DNA of 64,000 bases from NCBI GenBank assembly GCA_950295325.1, contig OX485807.1, positions 43,368,440 through 43,432,439 of the forward strand. The letters are read 5' to 3'. Shown here piece after piece: positions 35,736-47,624 of the stretch. Position numbers and translations under genes: made by a program. The stretch is from Polytrichum commune (lineage: Eukaryota > Streptophyta > Polytrichopsida > Polytrichales > Polytrichaceae). The notes below the pieces were generated by a model. It was not told where the DNA came from. It did no database searches and was given only the letters and a program-made list of their open reading frames with translations. Positions within the stretch are counted from its first letter, which is position 1. Each line of letters starts with the position of its first letter.

Positions 35736-35956
35736 CTGGGTGTACAGATCTGGGTATACAGAACAACAGATGCAGAACTGGATATACAGTACCTTATACT
35801 TGTAACATTGTGTATATAACATTGTATATATAAATGTATAAGGATCTTAGTATATGTCAATGTCGTGTACTAAATCCTAGCTACGCAGGTCTGGAGGACG
35901 CCTTCAACGCGGACGTGGAGTGGATGAACGTCGAGTGGAGTGGATGGACGGCTGGA

Positions 35957-36041
35957 CACTACTGACGTCACTTCGCGGGCAGTCCTGTACCTGTCAAAGG
36001 TGCCCCCTATAAATTCGTGGGGGGGTATTTAACGTCCTCCC
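35957..36041. repeat. Y right terminal inverted repeat
   Basis: Inverted partner of 5281-5365; the outer 45 bases are nearly identical after reverse complementing. Confidence 0.85.
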
Positions 36042-36050
36042 AATTCCATG
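36042..36050. repeat. Y target-site duplication, right copy
   Basis: AATTCCATG, identical to 5272-5280. Confidence 0.88.
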
Positions 36051-36908
36051 ATTTACAGGTATGAAAGTCGGTTTACCCTTTCTGTAATTTAATCGTCGAT
36101 TGACGGATGTATGTGGTGGCAATTGTTAAGGGCTTACATGCCAATCAGAAAGTGTACCACATACTACATTACATTTTATTTCCATGACATGTCTGTCAAC
36201 AGGACAGGAACATATGGAAATTCATATCCTCGGGAAAATTTGTTCACACTATGTCTGTTCTATATAAAATGGAGTGTCACAATATGAGCAGTATTCGACT
36301 CCCCTGTTCGCAGTTTGAATTGCTTCCGTCCAACTGTGAACACATCGCCTGCAAATGCTATTGAGACATACAGAGCCCTACACATAGCGGGATACTTTAC
36401 AATGAGACTATGCTCGAACTCCACATCTGGGGATGGGTCAGATTTACTAACTACTGCTAGCAATCTTCCATGCATCATGAACTTCATATCCGTCCAGAAG
36501 TACGGGCCAAGTAACATTATGCACCCATGCCTACAATGTCCACATGCTACGTGCGGAAAACTAACCACCTCTTAATTTTTTCTGTCTTTCTTAAGGGCCT
36601 GTAAACTATTGCATCGGAAGGGTCACACAGGCAGGTCAACTGTGCTTGCTTTCATAAATTCCAAGACATGTTTGGTTCAGTGTTACAATTTCTGGAGTCA
36701 TCCCTGTGATCTTCCTTACAACCCAAATGTTGTGCAACATATATTTGCCGAATAAATACCTCTGTGACTGACCATGTACACATAATACCCACTAGCACTA
36801 GGGTCATCAAATCCAGCAACTGCCTACCTAATTTCCTATCTTAGTATTGATTAATTGCCTCACTGTCACATAGACCAAGCAGTCTCTACAAATACAACGA
36901 CTCCTAGT
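36051..36908. other. Non-coding stretch 3' of the CACTA relic
   Basis: A 102-codon minus frame (36568-36260) has no recognisable motif. It may be decayed CACTA 3' sequence; nothing firmer can be said. Confidence 0.3.
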
Positions 36909-39900
36909 TCATTCACCCTCTTCAGAAGATTCCCCGACATCTCTGTCAAATACCAAGGCATGTTCCCCCAGCACCTCATTTAGAATGTCATTCAATCGGA
37001 TGTTTCTACCTGTTGGAAGAGGATCAGGGTGTGTCTCTGGTATTATATCTGGTGCCCGTAGTCCTGCAAAATCAACATCTGCCCCCATCGCAAACATGGG
37101 AATAACAACGTCTTCCTCAATGTCGTGGTCAATTCTACGTCCCCGAACCTCTGTCCGCAACACGACTTTCCACCCTGGCTCGTCTTCAACATCCGAGAAA
37201 AATACCTGGTCGCAATGAATGGGGAAAGCAAATGACTCGTAACCAAATGGGACCATTGTGTTGAAATTTGCCACAGTAAAACCCCATTCATCCTTCCTCA
37301 CTGTAGCATTCCTTCCCCTGTAATTCGCCTTCACCCAGTCGCACACCAACAGCACCGTGCAGTGACATCCATAATTGAGCTCCACAATCTCCAAGATTTG
37401 GCCAATGTACTCCAAGTTCGCATCAACAACGTTCACATCCCACCGACCCGATCTACATGGGCGACGGAAAAAGGCTGCAACCCCAGAGTCGCAGGTTTTT
37501 GTAATACTTTCCTCCGCACTTTTCACCCTGTAATGGTACCCGTATGCGTACATGCTTTTGAACCTCTATGCCTGCAATGATGGCAGGTTTGAGGAGTCTT
37601 CAACGTCCTCTAGGATTGATATTCCAACTTGTTTCATGGTTTCAATCTCCATGCGAAACCATTGTGCAAATGAGGGCAGCACTTCCAATTCCTCTGGATA
37701 CGGGGCCATCCTCCTCCCATTTCTCCGAGGATGACTGGCACGGAATGCAGCCCGAGCGTTTGTCCTTTCCAGCCACAATTCTTCATACCAACTGTTTCCC
37801 ACAACCGCGGTTTAGAATTCCACATCTTAGATCAATATATGTGACCACATTCATAGCTTAACACAAGCATAACAATAGTTTTCTCGACAGGGATATGTTT
37901 TTAAAATGACAGCGTGTGTTGTGGGGCTTGCAGGGATACATACATCATCAGTCCTGATTAAAATTCTTAATCTAAGAGAGCTATGTATGTCCTCTACGCC
38001 TAATTTCCACATAGATCTAGGATTGCAGGTACCTTCGTCATCACAGGCTTAATCTTACTCAAAAACAAAATACTTGTGTATCAAATCTGAGTTACAATAT
38101 TTATGTCAAAAACCATCTCCATAAACTAATTTGGATCCATGTTTAATTCAACAGTATTTTATACATATAGCCCCCTAATACATGGTGCTTTTCAATGAAA
38201 ACGTCATGTTGCTGAAATTTAAAAAGCAGAACTCTTGAGGGCAAAACTTACAGTCGATATGGCTCGACGTGTGCTGAGTTGTCCAACACAAAATCATGCA
38301 TTGCACTTCTCAAATCCTCTGACAGAAGTTTAGGTTTACCTTTGCCCTCCAAAATCTCATCCACCATCGACGGCTCCTCCTTGTCGTCCCATACCCTGCG
38401 CGTCGTGACATTGTACTCCGACATGTACTCTGTGATAAAAATCTCCCATATTAATAAGAAACTACCGTCAAACACCGCTTCTGACAAACCCACTCGATGA
38501 TAAATGTCAGCTAATTACCCGTTCTAAATGTATAAAATTAATTCTTCATTACAGACCCAGGTAACCAGACTTAGAGTATTAAATTTGCATTAACTAATGG
38601 CAAATTATGGTCACTTCTCCACCAACCAATCCTGTCATAGCACCAAATCCAATCATGTGAGAAAATGTACCTTCCAATAGGGAAGGTCAAAGAAAATACT
38701 CCGGCGCTTCACGCCATGCAATTTCACAGGGTCACCTTGCGAGTTTTCCACTCCTCCATCCGCCAGAAAGGTTGATCGTGCCGTGCCCCATTCCAAAACT
38801 TCTTCCCCCGTTGGTCTGACAGGTGCCAACTGCCACTCTTGGTGATTATTAAATGCAACTTTTGCCCTGCGGAACCTGTGATCTGGTGCAAGATAACATC
38901 GCGCCCCTAGGTATATCATTTTGTTCAAGAGGTGTGCATGCTCTGCACAAGTCTCAGGTCCACACAACGGGCATCCTTTGTATCCATGAACATGTTGTCC
39001 TGCTAGAAGTCCATAGGCTGGAAAGTCGTTCACAGTCCAAATTAACATAGCTCTGAGCGTGAAACGTCTACTCCCCTCAAGCTTTGCCATATTTATAGTT
39101 GGGACCCCCTGCCATAGTCTCAGCAAGTCACGGACTATAGGAGCTAGATAAACATCTATGTTTTCTGCTGTGGGGGATTTCGGCCCAGGAATAAGTAAAG
39201 CCAGAGATATGAAAAATTTCTTCATGAGTAGCCACGGAGGGAGATTGTAAATTGTTATCAACAACACCCAAGTTGAGTGCTTGATTGCATTGTTCTTGTA
39301 GGGAATAATGCCATCTCCTACTAGTCCAAGCCGAAGATTCGTGGGTACTGTTGCAAATTCTGGCTCGTTCCGATCTATGGCCTTCCATTGCTCGTTGTCA
39401 ACCACTGACCTCATCAACTGGCCACGAGATCTATGGGTATTGTACCATGTCATGTGATGTGCTACTTGTGGACACTTAAACAGTCGTTGCAAATGTTTGA
39501 TGACATCGAAATACCTGGCCACACGTCGAGGAACTTGATTGGACCCAGGAATGTATCGTGGTTGATGGCATGTTGGACATTCTGTGAGATGTTCATTGTC
39601 GCCTTCGTACAATACATGGCCGTCGGGGCAACAGTGGACCTACTCATGTTTCAAGCCTAATTTCATGAGCAAAGATTTGACCTCATAGGCAGTTCTGGGA
39701 AACTTATTGGAGGTTGGCAAGAGGTCCCCGGCTATCCACGTGAGCAGGGCGTCCAAGAACGTGTGTGGGACTGAGTAAAGAGTGCAGAGGGTAAATAATA
39801 CAATGGCGCATTGCAAACGGTTCTGAGTGCCCCCTTCACAGACTAATTCAGTGGATTCACGTATCATATGCTCCAAATTTGCCTCATCAAACTGACCTTC

Positions 39901-40119
39901 AACTTCACCCATTTCAGCTCCCATACCGACATCATCGTCTTCGTTGCCACTGTTGTTGTGTATCTCGTCGATTCTCGCAAACGCATCCCTGGCCATGTTT
40001 TCGACGTCAACTGCCGTCCTCCTTGGCCAGGTGAATCCTTCCTGTTCAGGTCGATGTCCATGTCTACAGTAGGGCTCTCCATCTGCATCTTGCACCAGGG
40101 CTGCATCTGCATCGTGCAC
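36909..40119 (-). pseudogene. CACTA (En/Spm) TNP2-type transposase relic
   Basis: The order of conserved parts on minus matches plant TNP2 proteins. From 40119 there is an N-terminal region, then (39612-38653) ECPTCHQPRY, WKAIDRNEPEFA, NLRLGLVGDGI, STWVLLITIYNLPPWL, LIPGPKSP, IDVYLAP, WTVNDFPAYGLLAG and GCPLC. Next come parts that look like the late DUF4218 region (38493-38248) and a DUF4216-like C-terminus (37553-36909: YIGQILEIVELNY, VLLVCDWVKA, DEWGFTVANF, DQVFFSDV). Damage: an in-frame TAG at 39642-39640 (between LGLKHE and VHCCPDGHVLYEG), and the segment after FFDLPYWK that should carry the rest of the catalytic core is missing. A GT donor at about 38248 and an acceptor near 37570 suggest original introns. 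I found no CACTA termini. Confidence 0.8.
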
Positions 40120-43100
40120 TGGAGTATATAAAGCATTAGAATGTACACGGCAGGGGTAGTAGAGGCTGGATAGATGAAGGCAATTAGGATGTGCAACATT
40201 GAAAGCAACGGAAGCTTTGAATTGTGAATGCAGAATTTTCTTAGAGATCTAGGTCCTGGAAATTGCAATACTACGGTGATTTAGGGTTTAGCACTCACAA
40301 TGGAGGAGACATGCATTCTAACGGCATATGCAAAAGCCGTTACATAGGAATTTGTAATACGGTCCTCAAATTGCAATAAAATTTATTTCAATACTATGAA
40401 TTCCACCCGTAAAAAGGGAGATGTCTTGCAATCCTATCATAACATGACATGTAAACATTAATTTTTTCGGAAAAAACCAGCTGGCCATAGCCACCACCGC
40501 CACCTGTACCGTGATGTCCATTTATGCACCAATCAGAAACCTCACGACACCCTGGAAATTAATACATTGATGATATAAATGCAAAAGTACAATCACATAA
40601 CCTCCGGAGTTACCTAGAATGTTGAACATTTGTTACTAATGTCACAACTGGCCTCAACACTGCATTGGTGGAAGTAGAGGACAAATGGCAAAAAAGTTTC
40701 CCATGGTACTAATCTACATGGCAGTAACACTTTGACGTGGCTTGCGCTGCCACATGTACTGCTTGGTAAGCAAGCAGTGTCTGAGTTGGCAGGATTCGCA
40801 GTATGGATAGGGCTCCACTAAATGACCGCTTCAACAAATTTCCCACAACAGATCCACGTTGCAGAATGACCCCCTCAATGCGACCAGAACCACAGAAAGC
40901 CTCAACAATTTTGTGTTGCATTTCTGTTATTGTGGTCACAGTTTCTCTAGTAGTGAAACTGACCTTAAGTTGTGTAGGTGTCTCCTCACCAATTGAAAAA
41001 CAACTTGGTGTGGTCCACTTGCTTGGAACTTTATCATACAATTGCGGATTTTAGGTCCCATCTTTAAAATCGTTTTAAAGTAACAAAGATTTTGAATAAA
41101 ATCTACGTGTGCATAAGATGACGATTTATTTAGGCATTTTTTTATAAACACTACATCGTTTGTGGTATACATTGTTACTTACTACTTGGAGTTACACATT
41201 TCTATTATTATTTTGAAAGAATGTAATATTTTACTAGGAATAAATCATTTATGTTCTATAATGTCCGAACAACCTATACAACTTTTGTTAGTAAAATATT
41301 GAACTCATGAGTAAGAAGTTATTGGATCCCATAATTCCAAATAGTAACTAACATTAAATACCATAAATGGTGTAGTTGATCTTGACCATTTTTTTCTACA
41401 TTTTGCAAATTCATCTTCATCATCTAAGCAACGAGTGCTAAAAAAGAACACTATACATGAACACCGTCATTAGGGTAAGGGTTTAGTCTTTGTATCCAAT
41501 TCCTACATTTTGCTCCATATGAAGCATATATTCCACAATGGAGGAGCATGGTCGGACATTGATGGCACAAATTTTAACACCAACAACATGTATAGCACAT
41601 GTGTCATATCACTCCATATGCCTTTGGGATCGTCTATGACTGTTGGAATAGCCACCCAAAGTCGTAGCATCTTGGAGTGCTACAAATTGCATAGCCATAG
41701 AGTATTTGGAGTAAACAAGAAGTTGTCAAAGACACAAAGTTTGCTTGAAAATAATGATCGATGTAAAACACAATTCCAATTGTTGTGACCATTCATGTCT
41801 ACTTTGAACCTACAAAAGCTAGATACATTTATCCCTTTTACATAACCATGCCACATGGCATGAAGAAATTATCATGGAACAACCAGGAAACGGCAAATTA
41901 GTAGAACAACGGAATAATTATTCGCATGTCGGAATAGTTTAGTTGGTTAGGACATCGGGATCATAATTCGCCTCCTTGTACACCCTCTTGGTGACAATTT
42001 ATTTCACCTAGCCAGGGGCCTCACAAGAAACATAATAAGTGACACAATCTTGTTGGAAATCAACCATGTTGGATCTATTGAAGTGGGCAACTCAACAACT
42101 GCAACAACAAGAAGCGAAGTGCATGAGAAGGTGAGGCCGCATGAGGGAATGGAAGAATTAGTGGAGGAATATGTGAAGGACAAAGCAACATAGATGTGGT
42201 GGATGTGAAGGTAAGGACACAAAATGCATGTTACGGGACGTCTAGGAAAAAGAAAGTTAAACCCTTTAGTGAAGGTGGAGGGAAGGAAGGACTAAGTGGA
42301 CACTAAGTGGGAGTGAGCCTTAAAATTTTAGCATAACGATGGACATCACAATTTGTGCTCACCCATCAATTTTATGCATGGGCGTAGGACTTACAATTTC
42401 TACAATGTAACAAGGGTATGGAGGAATGGGCATGGACCCTAAACATATACAATGAAATGCTGGTACATTGGGGAAACATGCCTTGCCAAATTTATTGGAT
42501 AAGACATTTGTGAAAATAGAGGTCACTATGTGTTCACAAAGGTGCATGGGCTTGTGAAGGGATTGCAAAGAGTCGGGAAATGCACAAAAGGGACATGGAT
42601 TGTTTAGTCCACAAGATAGTTGCAAATGGGCATGACCACACATAGAAAACCTAAACTTCTATCACATCCACAATTTCCACCCTACCAACAAGAAACATAG
42701 GTAAGACTAAATGCAGTGATGAATGGTGGAGAAAATTGGTAGAATATAGAAGTTTGCATTGCATGAGGATGTGTGCGTACACAATCAGGGACATTCATCA
42801 ACTTCCATGGAGGCAAAATATGGGGACTTTGGCAATGCATGAACAAACCCAATAGAGATTTGTGATCGCCGTCGTCCCACCATCAACTGCAAATGAATTA
42901 CCGATCATGGGTAGACATCACAGTCCCTACACTCATGACTCTCTCATTACAATAACCAACTCATGTTATGCACAAACTTGAGCAACAATAATGTCATTCT
43001 ATTGTTACAAGTGAACAAGATTCCCCTATGTAGATGGCATAACTACATTCACGTTGTAGGTAGTTCCTACCAATTCCACCTTTCACATACATGCTCTGAG

Positions 43101-43410
43101 CTCTTATGTTCTAAACCTATGCCTATAGGAGTTCCATGTTGGTGATGGCCATGTTGGGTATAGCATGTTAGGGAGCCATAGCATGAGGGTATTATTGTGG
43201 GGTACATGTCATGCCATGTACATAGGATGGGGGCATGTTGCATGGCATGACATGACATGATAAGGAAGGGGTGGACATACTAGGCGTGCTCAAACTCGAA
43301 TCAAAGGCCAATTAAGGCTCAAGTGGAGTGAACCCGGTGGGCTAGAAGTTAGGTTTGGTGACGTTGCCCATGGGCCACATATGCCGCTCCAAATGTTTTC
43401 TCATGCTACC
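40120..43410. other. Gene-poor stretch
   Basis: Mostly AT-rich with no convincing gene. A minus frame at 41041-40709 (110 codons, from MYDKVPSKWTTPS) has no known motif. At 41943-41965, TTTAGTTGGTTAGGACATCGG resembles a tRNA A-box and could be a decayed SINE head. Nothing else is supported. Confidence 0.35.
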
Positions 43411-43822
43411 ACTACACTAAATATGATATTTAGTGTTTGATACACTAAATACGAATGCATACAATAAATGCCAAGAACCCTATGAAAGTAAGTAACATTA
43501 ACTGTAAATTCAAACACTAAATATCAACTATGGTAATATGTAGAAGTGACATGTTTGTTTTTAGTGTTAGTAAGGATATGAAAAGAATGCCATCGACTTT
43601 GGCAGATAAGAAATCAACGAGCAGGAAGGTGGGGGCGCCAACCCTAAAATCACAAGTCCAATGAAATCCATGCTTCACATGAAGGGAGATGGCAGTGGGG
43701 AAGGTAGTGGCACATTTATGTCTAACACTAATTGTCGAAGAATTGAAAAATTAGTGTTGAGCAAGGTAGGGTGGTAACAACATTAAATATAATCAAACAC
43801 TAAATATCATATTTAGTGTAGT
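43411..43822. mobile_element. Foldback MITE-like element 1
   Basis: It begins ACTACACTAAATATGATATT and ends with the inverted copy (..ATATTTAGTGTAGT). The TIR of about 30 bases is nearly perfect and is itself a small palindrome (ACACTAAATAT-G-ATATTTAGTGT). 412 bp, non-coding. The flanks show no clear target duplication. The left end could also be read as CACTACA, hinting at a CACTA-type parent. Confidence 0.75.
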
Positions 43823-44081
43823 AGGAAAGAGGGTCCTTTCCCACACAAATGAGACAAAACCGACACTTTTTGGGGACCATGACATATGTTGTAGAAGTTG
43901 CAGCTACTATAGAAATATTGTCTTCTTGGACCTGTCCTATATTTTAAGAAACATGATGTCAAAATCATATCGTGATAGATGTAGGTACAAATTTTATTAT
44001 GGCAAGAATTGTTGAGTATGGGTAAATTTGGTGGTAATTTTATTAATATTTACATATATATCTCAATAAAAGCTATAAGTA

Positions 44082-44418
44082 ACTACACTAACTATGATAT
44101 TTAGTGTTTGATACACTATATACAAATGCATACACTAAATATCACTAAGCCTATGAAAGTAAGTAACATCAAATGTAAACTCAAACACTAAATATCAACT
44201 ATGGTAATATGTGGAAGTTACATACACGAATTTAGTGCTAGTAAGGATATGAAAAAAAATTAACAATGATACAAGGGCAAAGGAGGTGGTAGTAGAGAAG
44301 GTGGTGGCGCATTTATGTCTAACACTTATTATCAAAGAATTGAAAATTAGTGTTGAGCAAGATAGGATGGTAACAACACTAAATGTAATCAAACACTAAA
44401 TATCATATTTAGTGTAGT
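44082..44418. mobile_element. Foldback MITE-like element 2
   Basis: Same family as the element at 43411: starts ACTACACTAACTATGATATT, ends ..ATATTTAGTGTAGT. The internal sequence is alignable (GAAAGTAAGTAACATCAAATG near the left, GGTGGTGGCGCATTTATGTC and TTAGTGTTGAGCAAG in the middle) but 75 bp shorter. Confidence 0.75.
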
Positions 44419-44439
44419 AGGTAGATTTCTAATATATGT

Positions 44440-44575
44440 GCCTACCGCACACCACTTACCTTCGGTGTAGCCACCTACCAAGTTAAGCCCGGGCGGAGGC
44501 CAAGGAATTCGAACCTTGCACCTCATGACTCCCACTTACTAGCCTTAACCACTAGGTCAGCACACCACATATGGT
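44440..44575 (-). mobile_element. tRNA-derived SINE (or tRNA-like relic)
   Basis: On the minus strand there is an A-box-like TAGTGGTTAAGGC (44554-44542) and, about 27 bases further, a B-box AGGTTCGAATTCC (44516-44504), the internal polymerase III promoter of tRNA-derived SINEs. The sequence between does not fold as a proper tRNA, and a CG-rich body (GCCTCCGCCCGGGCTTAAC) follows. Confidence 0.65.
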
Positions 44576-44599
44576 AAATAAAGAGTGCTCCAAACCTTT

Positions 44600-44985
44600 G
44601 TATATGAAGGCTATTATTTACACTCTTTTATATACTATTTTTAGTAAGTAAGTAATTATTTATTGTCAACTATATACTATATACTATTAAATATCTACTA
44701 TATACTATTTGTAGTATATTATTTATTATTTACGATCAACCATTTACTATTAATTTTTCACTTCCTATAATTTATTTTTTGTAGTATATAATTTATTTTA
44801 TTATTATTATTTATTACTAACAATATTTCATTTTTATTTACTAAAATTGTCTAATAATTATTAGGTATTATTTACTGCATACTATTACCATTTACTATCT
44901 ATTATTTATTACTTACTATTTACTATTTGTTATTTGTTGTCTATTATTTATTTTTATTTTTTACTATTTACTATGTACTAGTACA
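44600..44985. repeat. AT-rich low-complexity tract
   Basis: Degenerate repeats of TATTTACTA, TTTATTATT and similar; no gene. Confidence 0.7.
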
Positions 44986-45740
44986 ATGCTTTAATGTATG
45001 ATAAATTTTGGATGAATGAAAGATACACTTGTATGTGGTAATTGTCTCTCTGCTACCTTAATAGTTAATGAAGAATGTGACTCACATCTAGGTCTAGATC
45101 TAGCTAGAAGATTTATAAAACTAAACAAAGATAGAACATTCCTTCACAGACCTTTTGCATGACAATGAAGTGACACAACTCCCACACATGTAAAATAAAT
45201 TGCGTGGAGCTCAAAACTCCAACACATGCCATGGCCACATGTCAAAGTGACCCTCCTTCCTACTAGTGTAATGTGAGGGGGTTCACTCATCTATGCAAAC
45301 TATTAAATCTATAATAGTTAATATTTTTTGAACACATGATCCAATGTTTTTTCAATATGTGCTTATTTGGTATTTTTACATAGTTTCACACCCAACCATT
45401 CACCACTCAAATATACATTGACTATCAAAGCTGAGTCAATCAACAAAACAACAAATTTTGGGAAGCCATATTTGGAAGAGTATTGATCTTTTTGCCAAAT
45501 TGTAAAATGGATCATATGCGCAACCAAGTTGGTTATCATCCTTCCAAATTTTGACCTTCAGGACTATAGTAATGAGCGAGAAATTTCATTTTGAATGAAC
45601 TTAGGTTTATTAACTCAATTTTAGAACTATTAATTGCAAAAGTAGGTTCACAACGTTGCCTAGTGTTCTTCCTCTCACTTTTGGTGGTAATGTGGTCTCT
45701 TGGGACATTTTCTATTACAGTTGTGAAGGTTTTTTTTACC

Positions 45741-46676
45741 CATGGAGAGCATTACCAAAAGAGAAGAGATTGAATGCTATAACCATGTTGCAACATGGGC
45801 ATAGCACACATGATGTATCAAAATTGTTGGTTAACTCTTAATCTACATGCTCTAGGATTTGTAGAGAGTGTGGTGCTCATGTAGAGCATTAAGGAGGAGA
45901 GCGCCCAAGAAGCATCACCCTTTGCTCAACAACGAGTGTGTGTAAGAGCAGTCACAGTTGGTGGACTAGATAATGTTGTAAAAATGAGGGAATGCTTTGA
46001 GTGAGCACTTGAATGTGGTAGTGAGGACCAACACGGTGAGGTGTGCACTTCATGAAGCATGTCTTGGGTCATCAAAGGAGCAAAAGAAGTCGTTCCTCAC
46101 TACTAAGAATGTGCATTGCAAGCTGGAATTTGCTCAACATCATCAAGATTGAGCTATCCAAGATATAGGGTGGTTTTAGTGATGAGACCAAGATCAATCA
46201 ATTTCAATCTAATGGTCACACTTGGTGTTGGGTGAAGGATGGAGAATCTCAATTCCAAGCTCATCATGTGGGTCAAACAGTTAAACATGAAGGTGGTGCA
46301 ATATTTGTGTGGGGTTGTATGACTTCCCATGGCACAGGTTACATGTGCAAGATAGAGGAGAAGATGACACAAGGTTTGTATCTTAGCATTCTTCAAGATG
46401 GGGTCATGAAGACAATTGAATGGTATTGTTTCAACCTTTCTTGTGTCATATTTTAGCATGATAATGATCCTAAAAATACTGCAATATTAGTCAAAGGGTC
46501 ATCAATGCAAAATTTTAAAGTACTTGGCCTCCTCAATCACTCGACCTAAATTCATTCGAGCATGTGTAGGTACTTGTGAAACAAAAATTAAAGGAGTATC
46601 CAACACCAGTCAAAGGAATGCTTCGATTGTAGAAGCGTGTGCAAGCTTCTTTCCATTTCATCATTATTAGTGTATA
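45741..46676 (+). pseudogene. Tc1/mariner-superfamily transposase relic
   Basis: A helix-turn-helix start (KRLNAITMLQHGHSTHDVSK) is followed, with several stops and frame changes, by ALHEACLGS, KNVHCKLEFAQHHQDW, a DETKINQFQSNGHTWCWV block (first Asp), GQTVKHEGGAIFVWGCMTS, GYMCKIEEKMTQGLYLSIL, MKTIEWY, VIFQHDNDPKNTA (second Asp, after a TAG) and, after another frame change, WPPQSLDLNSFEHVW (Glu). Spacing fits a DD34E-type core with one residue lost. The last recognisable block is KGMLRL..RVQASFHF. It is clearly dead. Confidence 0.8.
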
Positions 46677-46689
46677 GGGTTTAGGGTTT

Positions 46690-47620
46690 AGGTTACAAAA
46701 TTGAGTCAATGTATATAGTTCTCTTCAAATCATTGTGTCTCCATGTGTAGTTTTGCAATAGCCATGAGACTTTGGAAGTGATGTACTAGACTATGACGAA
46801 TAACTTACATAAGTGAAAGTTTGGAAGTTCTTGTATTTGTTTGCCTGGCAGTTTGTATAGATTGATGTAGTGAGTCACTGACTCAATTTTGAGTGTAGGT
46901 ATCCATTTATGACGAGGTACCGAATAAGGCCCATATACCTTACATGCAAACATCTTGGCATGGTCCTTGGCACTTATTGCTGTACTACACAGTACAAACT
47001 TCATTCATGCATTTTGATTGACTCTTGGTTTGAAATCCTTGATAAAGATGGAAAAAGCAAGAGTTTTTGCAACATCTGATAAATTGAGTACCTGGAGAAA
47101 TTTACTTACAAGTACTGCACCTACAAGTAGTTGTATCCCAAGAGATTCTTAGAAGCTGTAGATAGAGCTAGCACCTCAGCTATAATTGAGTCATGTGGAT
47201 GACAAAAAAATTATAATGGTAATGATACACTCATCAATGATGATGTGATGTACACTTCTATCGTAAGATTACCTCCAGATTTAAATGCACACCTTGTAAG
47301 CAGTAATCTAGCCTCACGGAAGACAGAACACTGATATCTGCATCTCCCATAGAACATCACCACCCCCAGGAAGCAGAGAGAACTGAGACTACTGTAATTG
47401 ATTCCAAACCTGACACTACCTACAGAGTTGACTCCAATTCAATGTGTCTACAAACAGAACCTAATTCACTAATTTACATCAGTTTTCCATCCATCTCACG
47501 CATTCCTGTTTAAAAGGTGGAGCAAAAAATTGATGGGTGGACGTAGAGTCAGTAAACTGACATTCTGTCCATGGGGTTACAGGAATCTTGTAAAGTTGAT
47601 GGTTGGATATTCAGTGCCAA
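46690..47620. other. Intergenic DNA 3' of the MATE gene
   Basis: No gene seen. The minus-strand 3' UTR and polyadenylation site of the MATE gene should lie near 47200-47620. Confidence 0.35.
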
Positions 47621-47624
47621 TTCT

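Larger units (their letters stand above)
5281..36041. mobile_element. Element Y: giant Mutator-like element, split by nested X2
   Basis: The ends form an imperfect inverted repeat: 5281-5325 and the reverse complement of 35997-36041 share ACGTTAA(G/A)TA, seven C, ACGAA(C/T)TTATAG and GGGGGCACC, with weaker similarity reaching about 85 bases. The 9-mer AATTCCATG directly flanks both ends (5272-5280 and 36042-36050), the target-duplication size typical of Mutator. Without the nested X2, Y is about 13.3 kb. It carries a ULP1-like gene on plus (25540-30901, degenerate) and a MULE transposase on minus (34774-31539), arranged convergently. ULP1-carrying MULEs are known in plants (Kaonashi-type elements), which fits. 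Confidence 0.88.

Noticed and set aside
40709-41041. 110-codon minus frame as a host gene exon
   Set aside because: No recognisable motif, no partner exons, AT-rich surroundings; left as part of the intergenic description.
44440-44575. A functional tRNA gene
   Set aside because: A- and B-boxes are present, but the acceptor and anticodon arms do not pair into a cloverleaf; a SINE is more likely.
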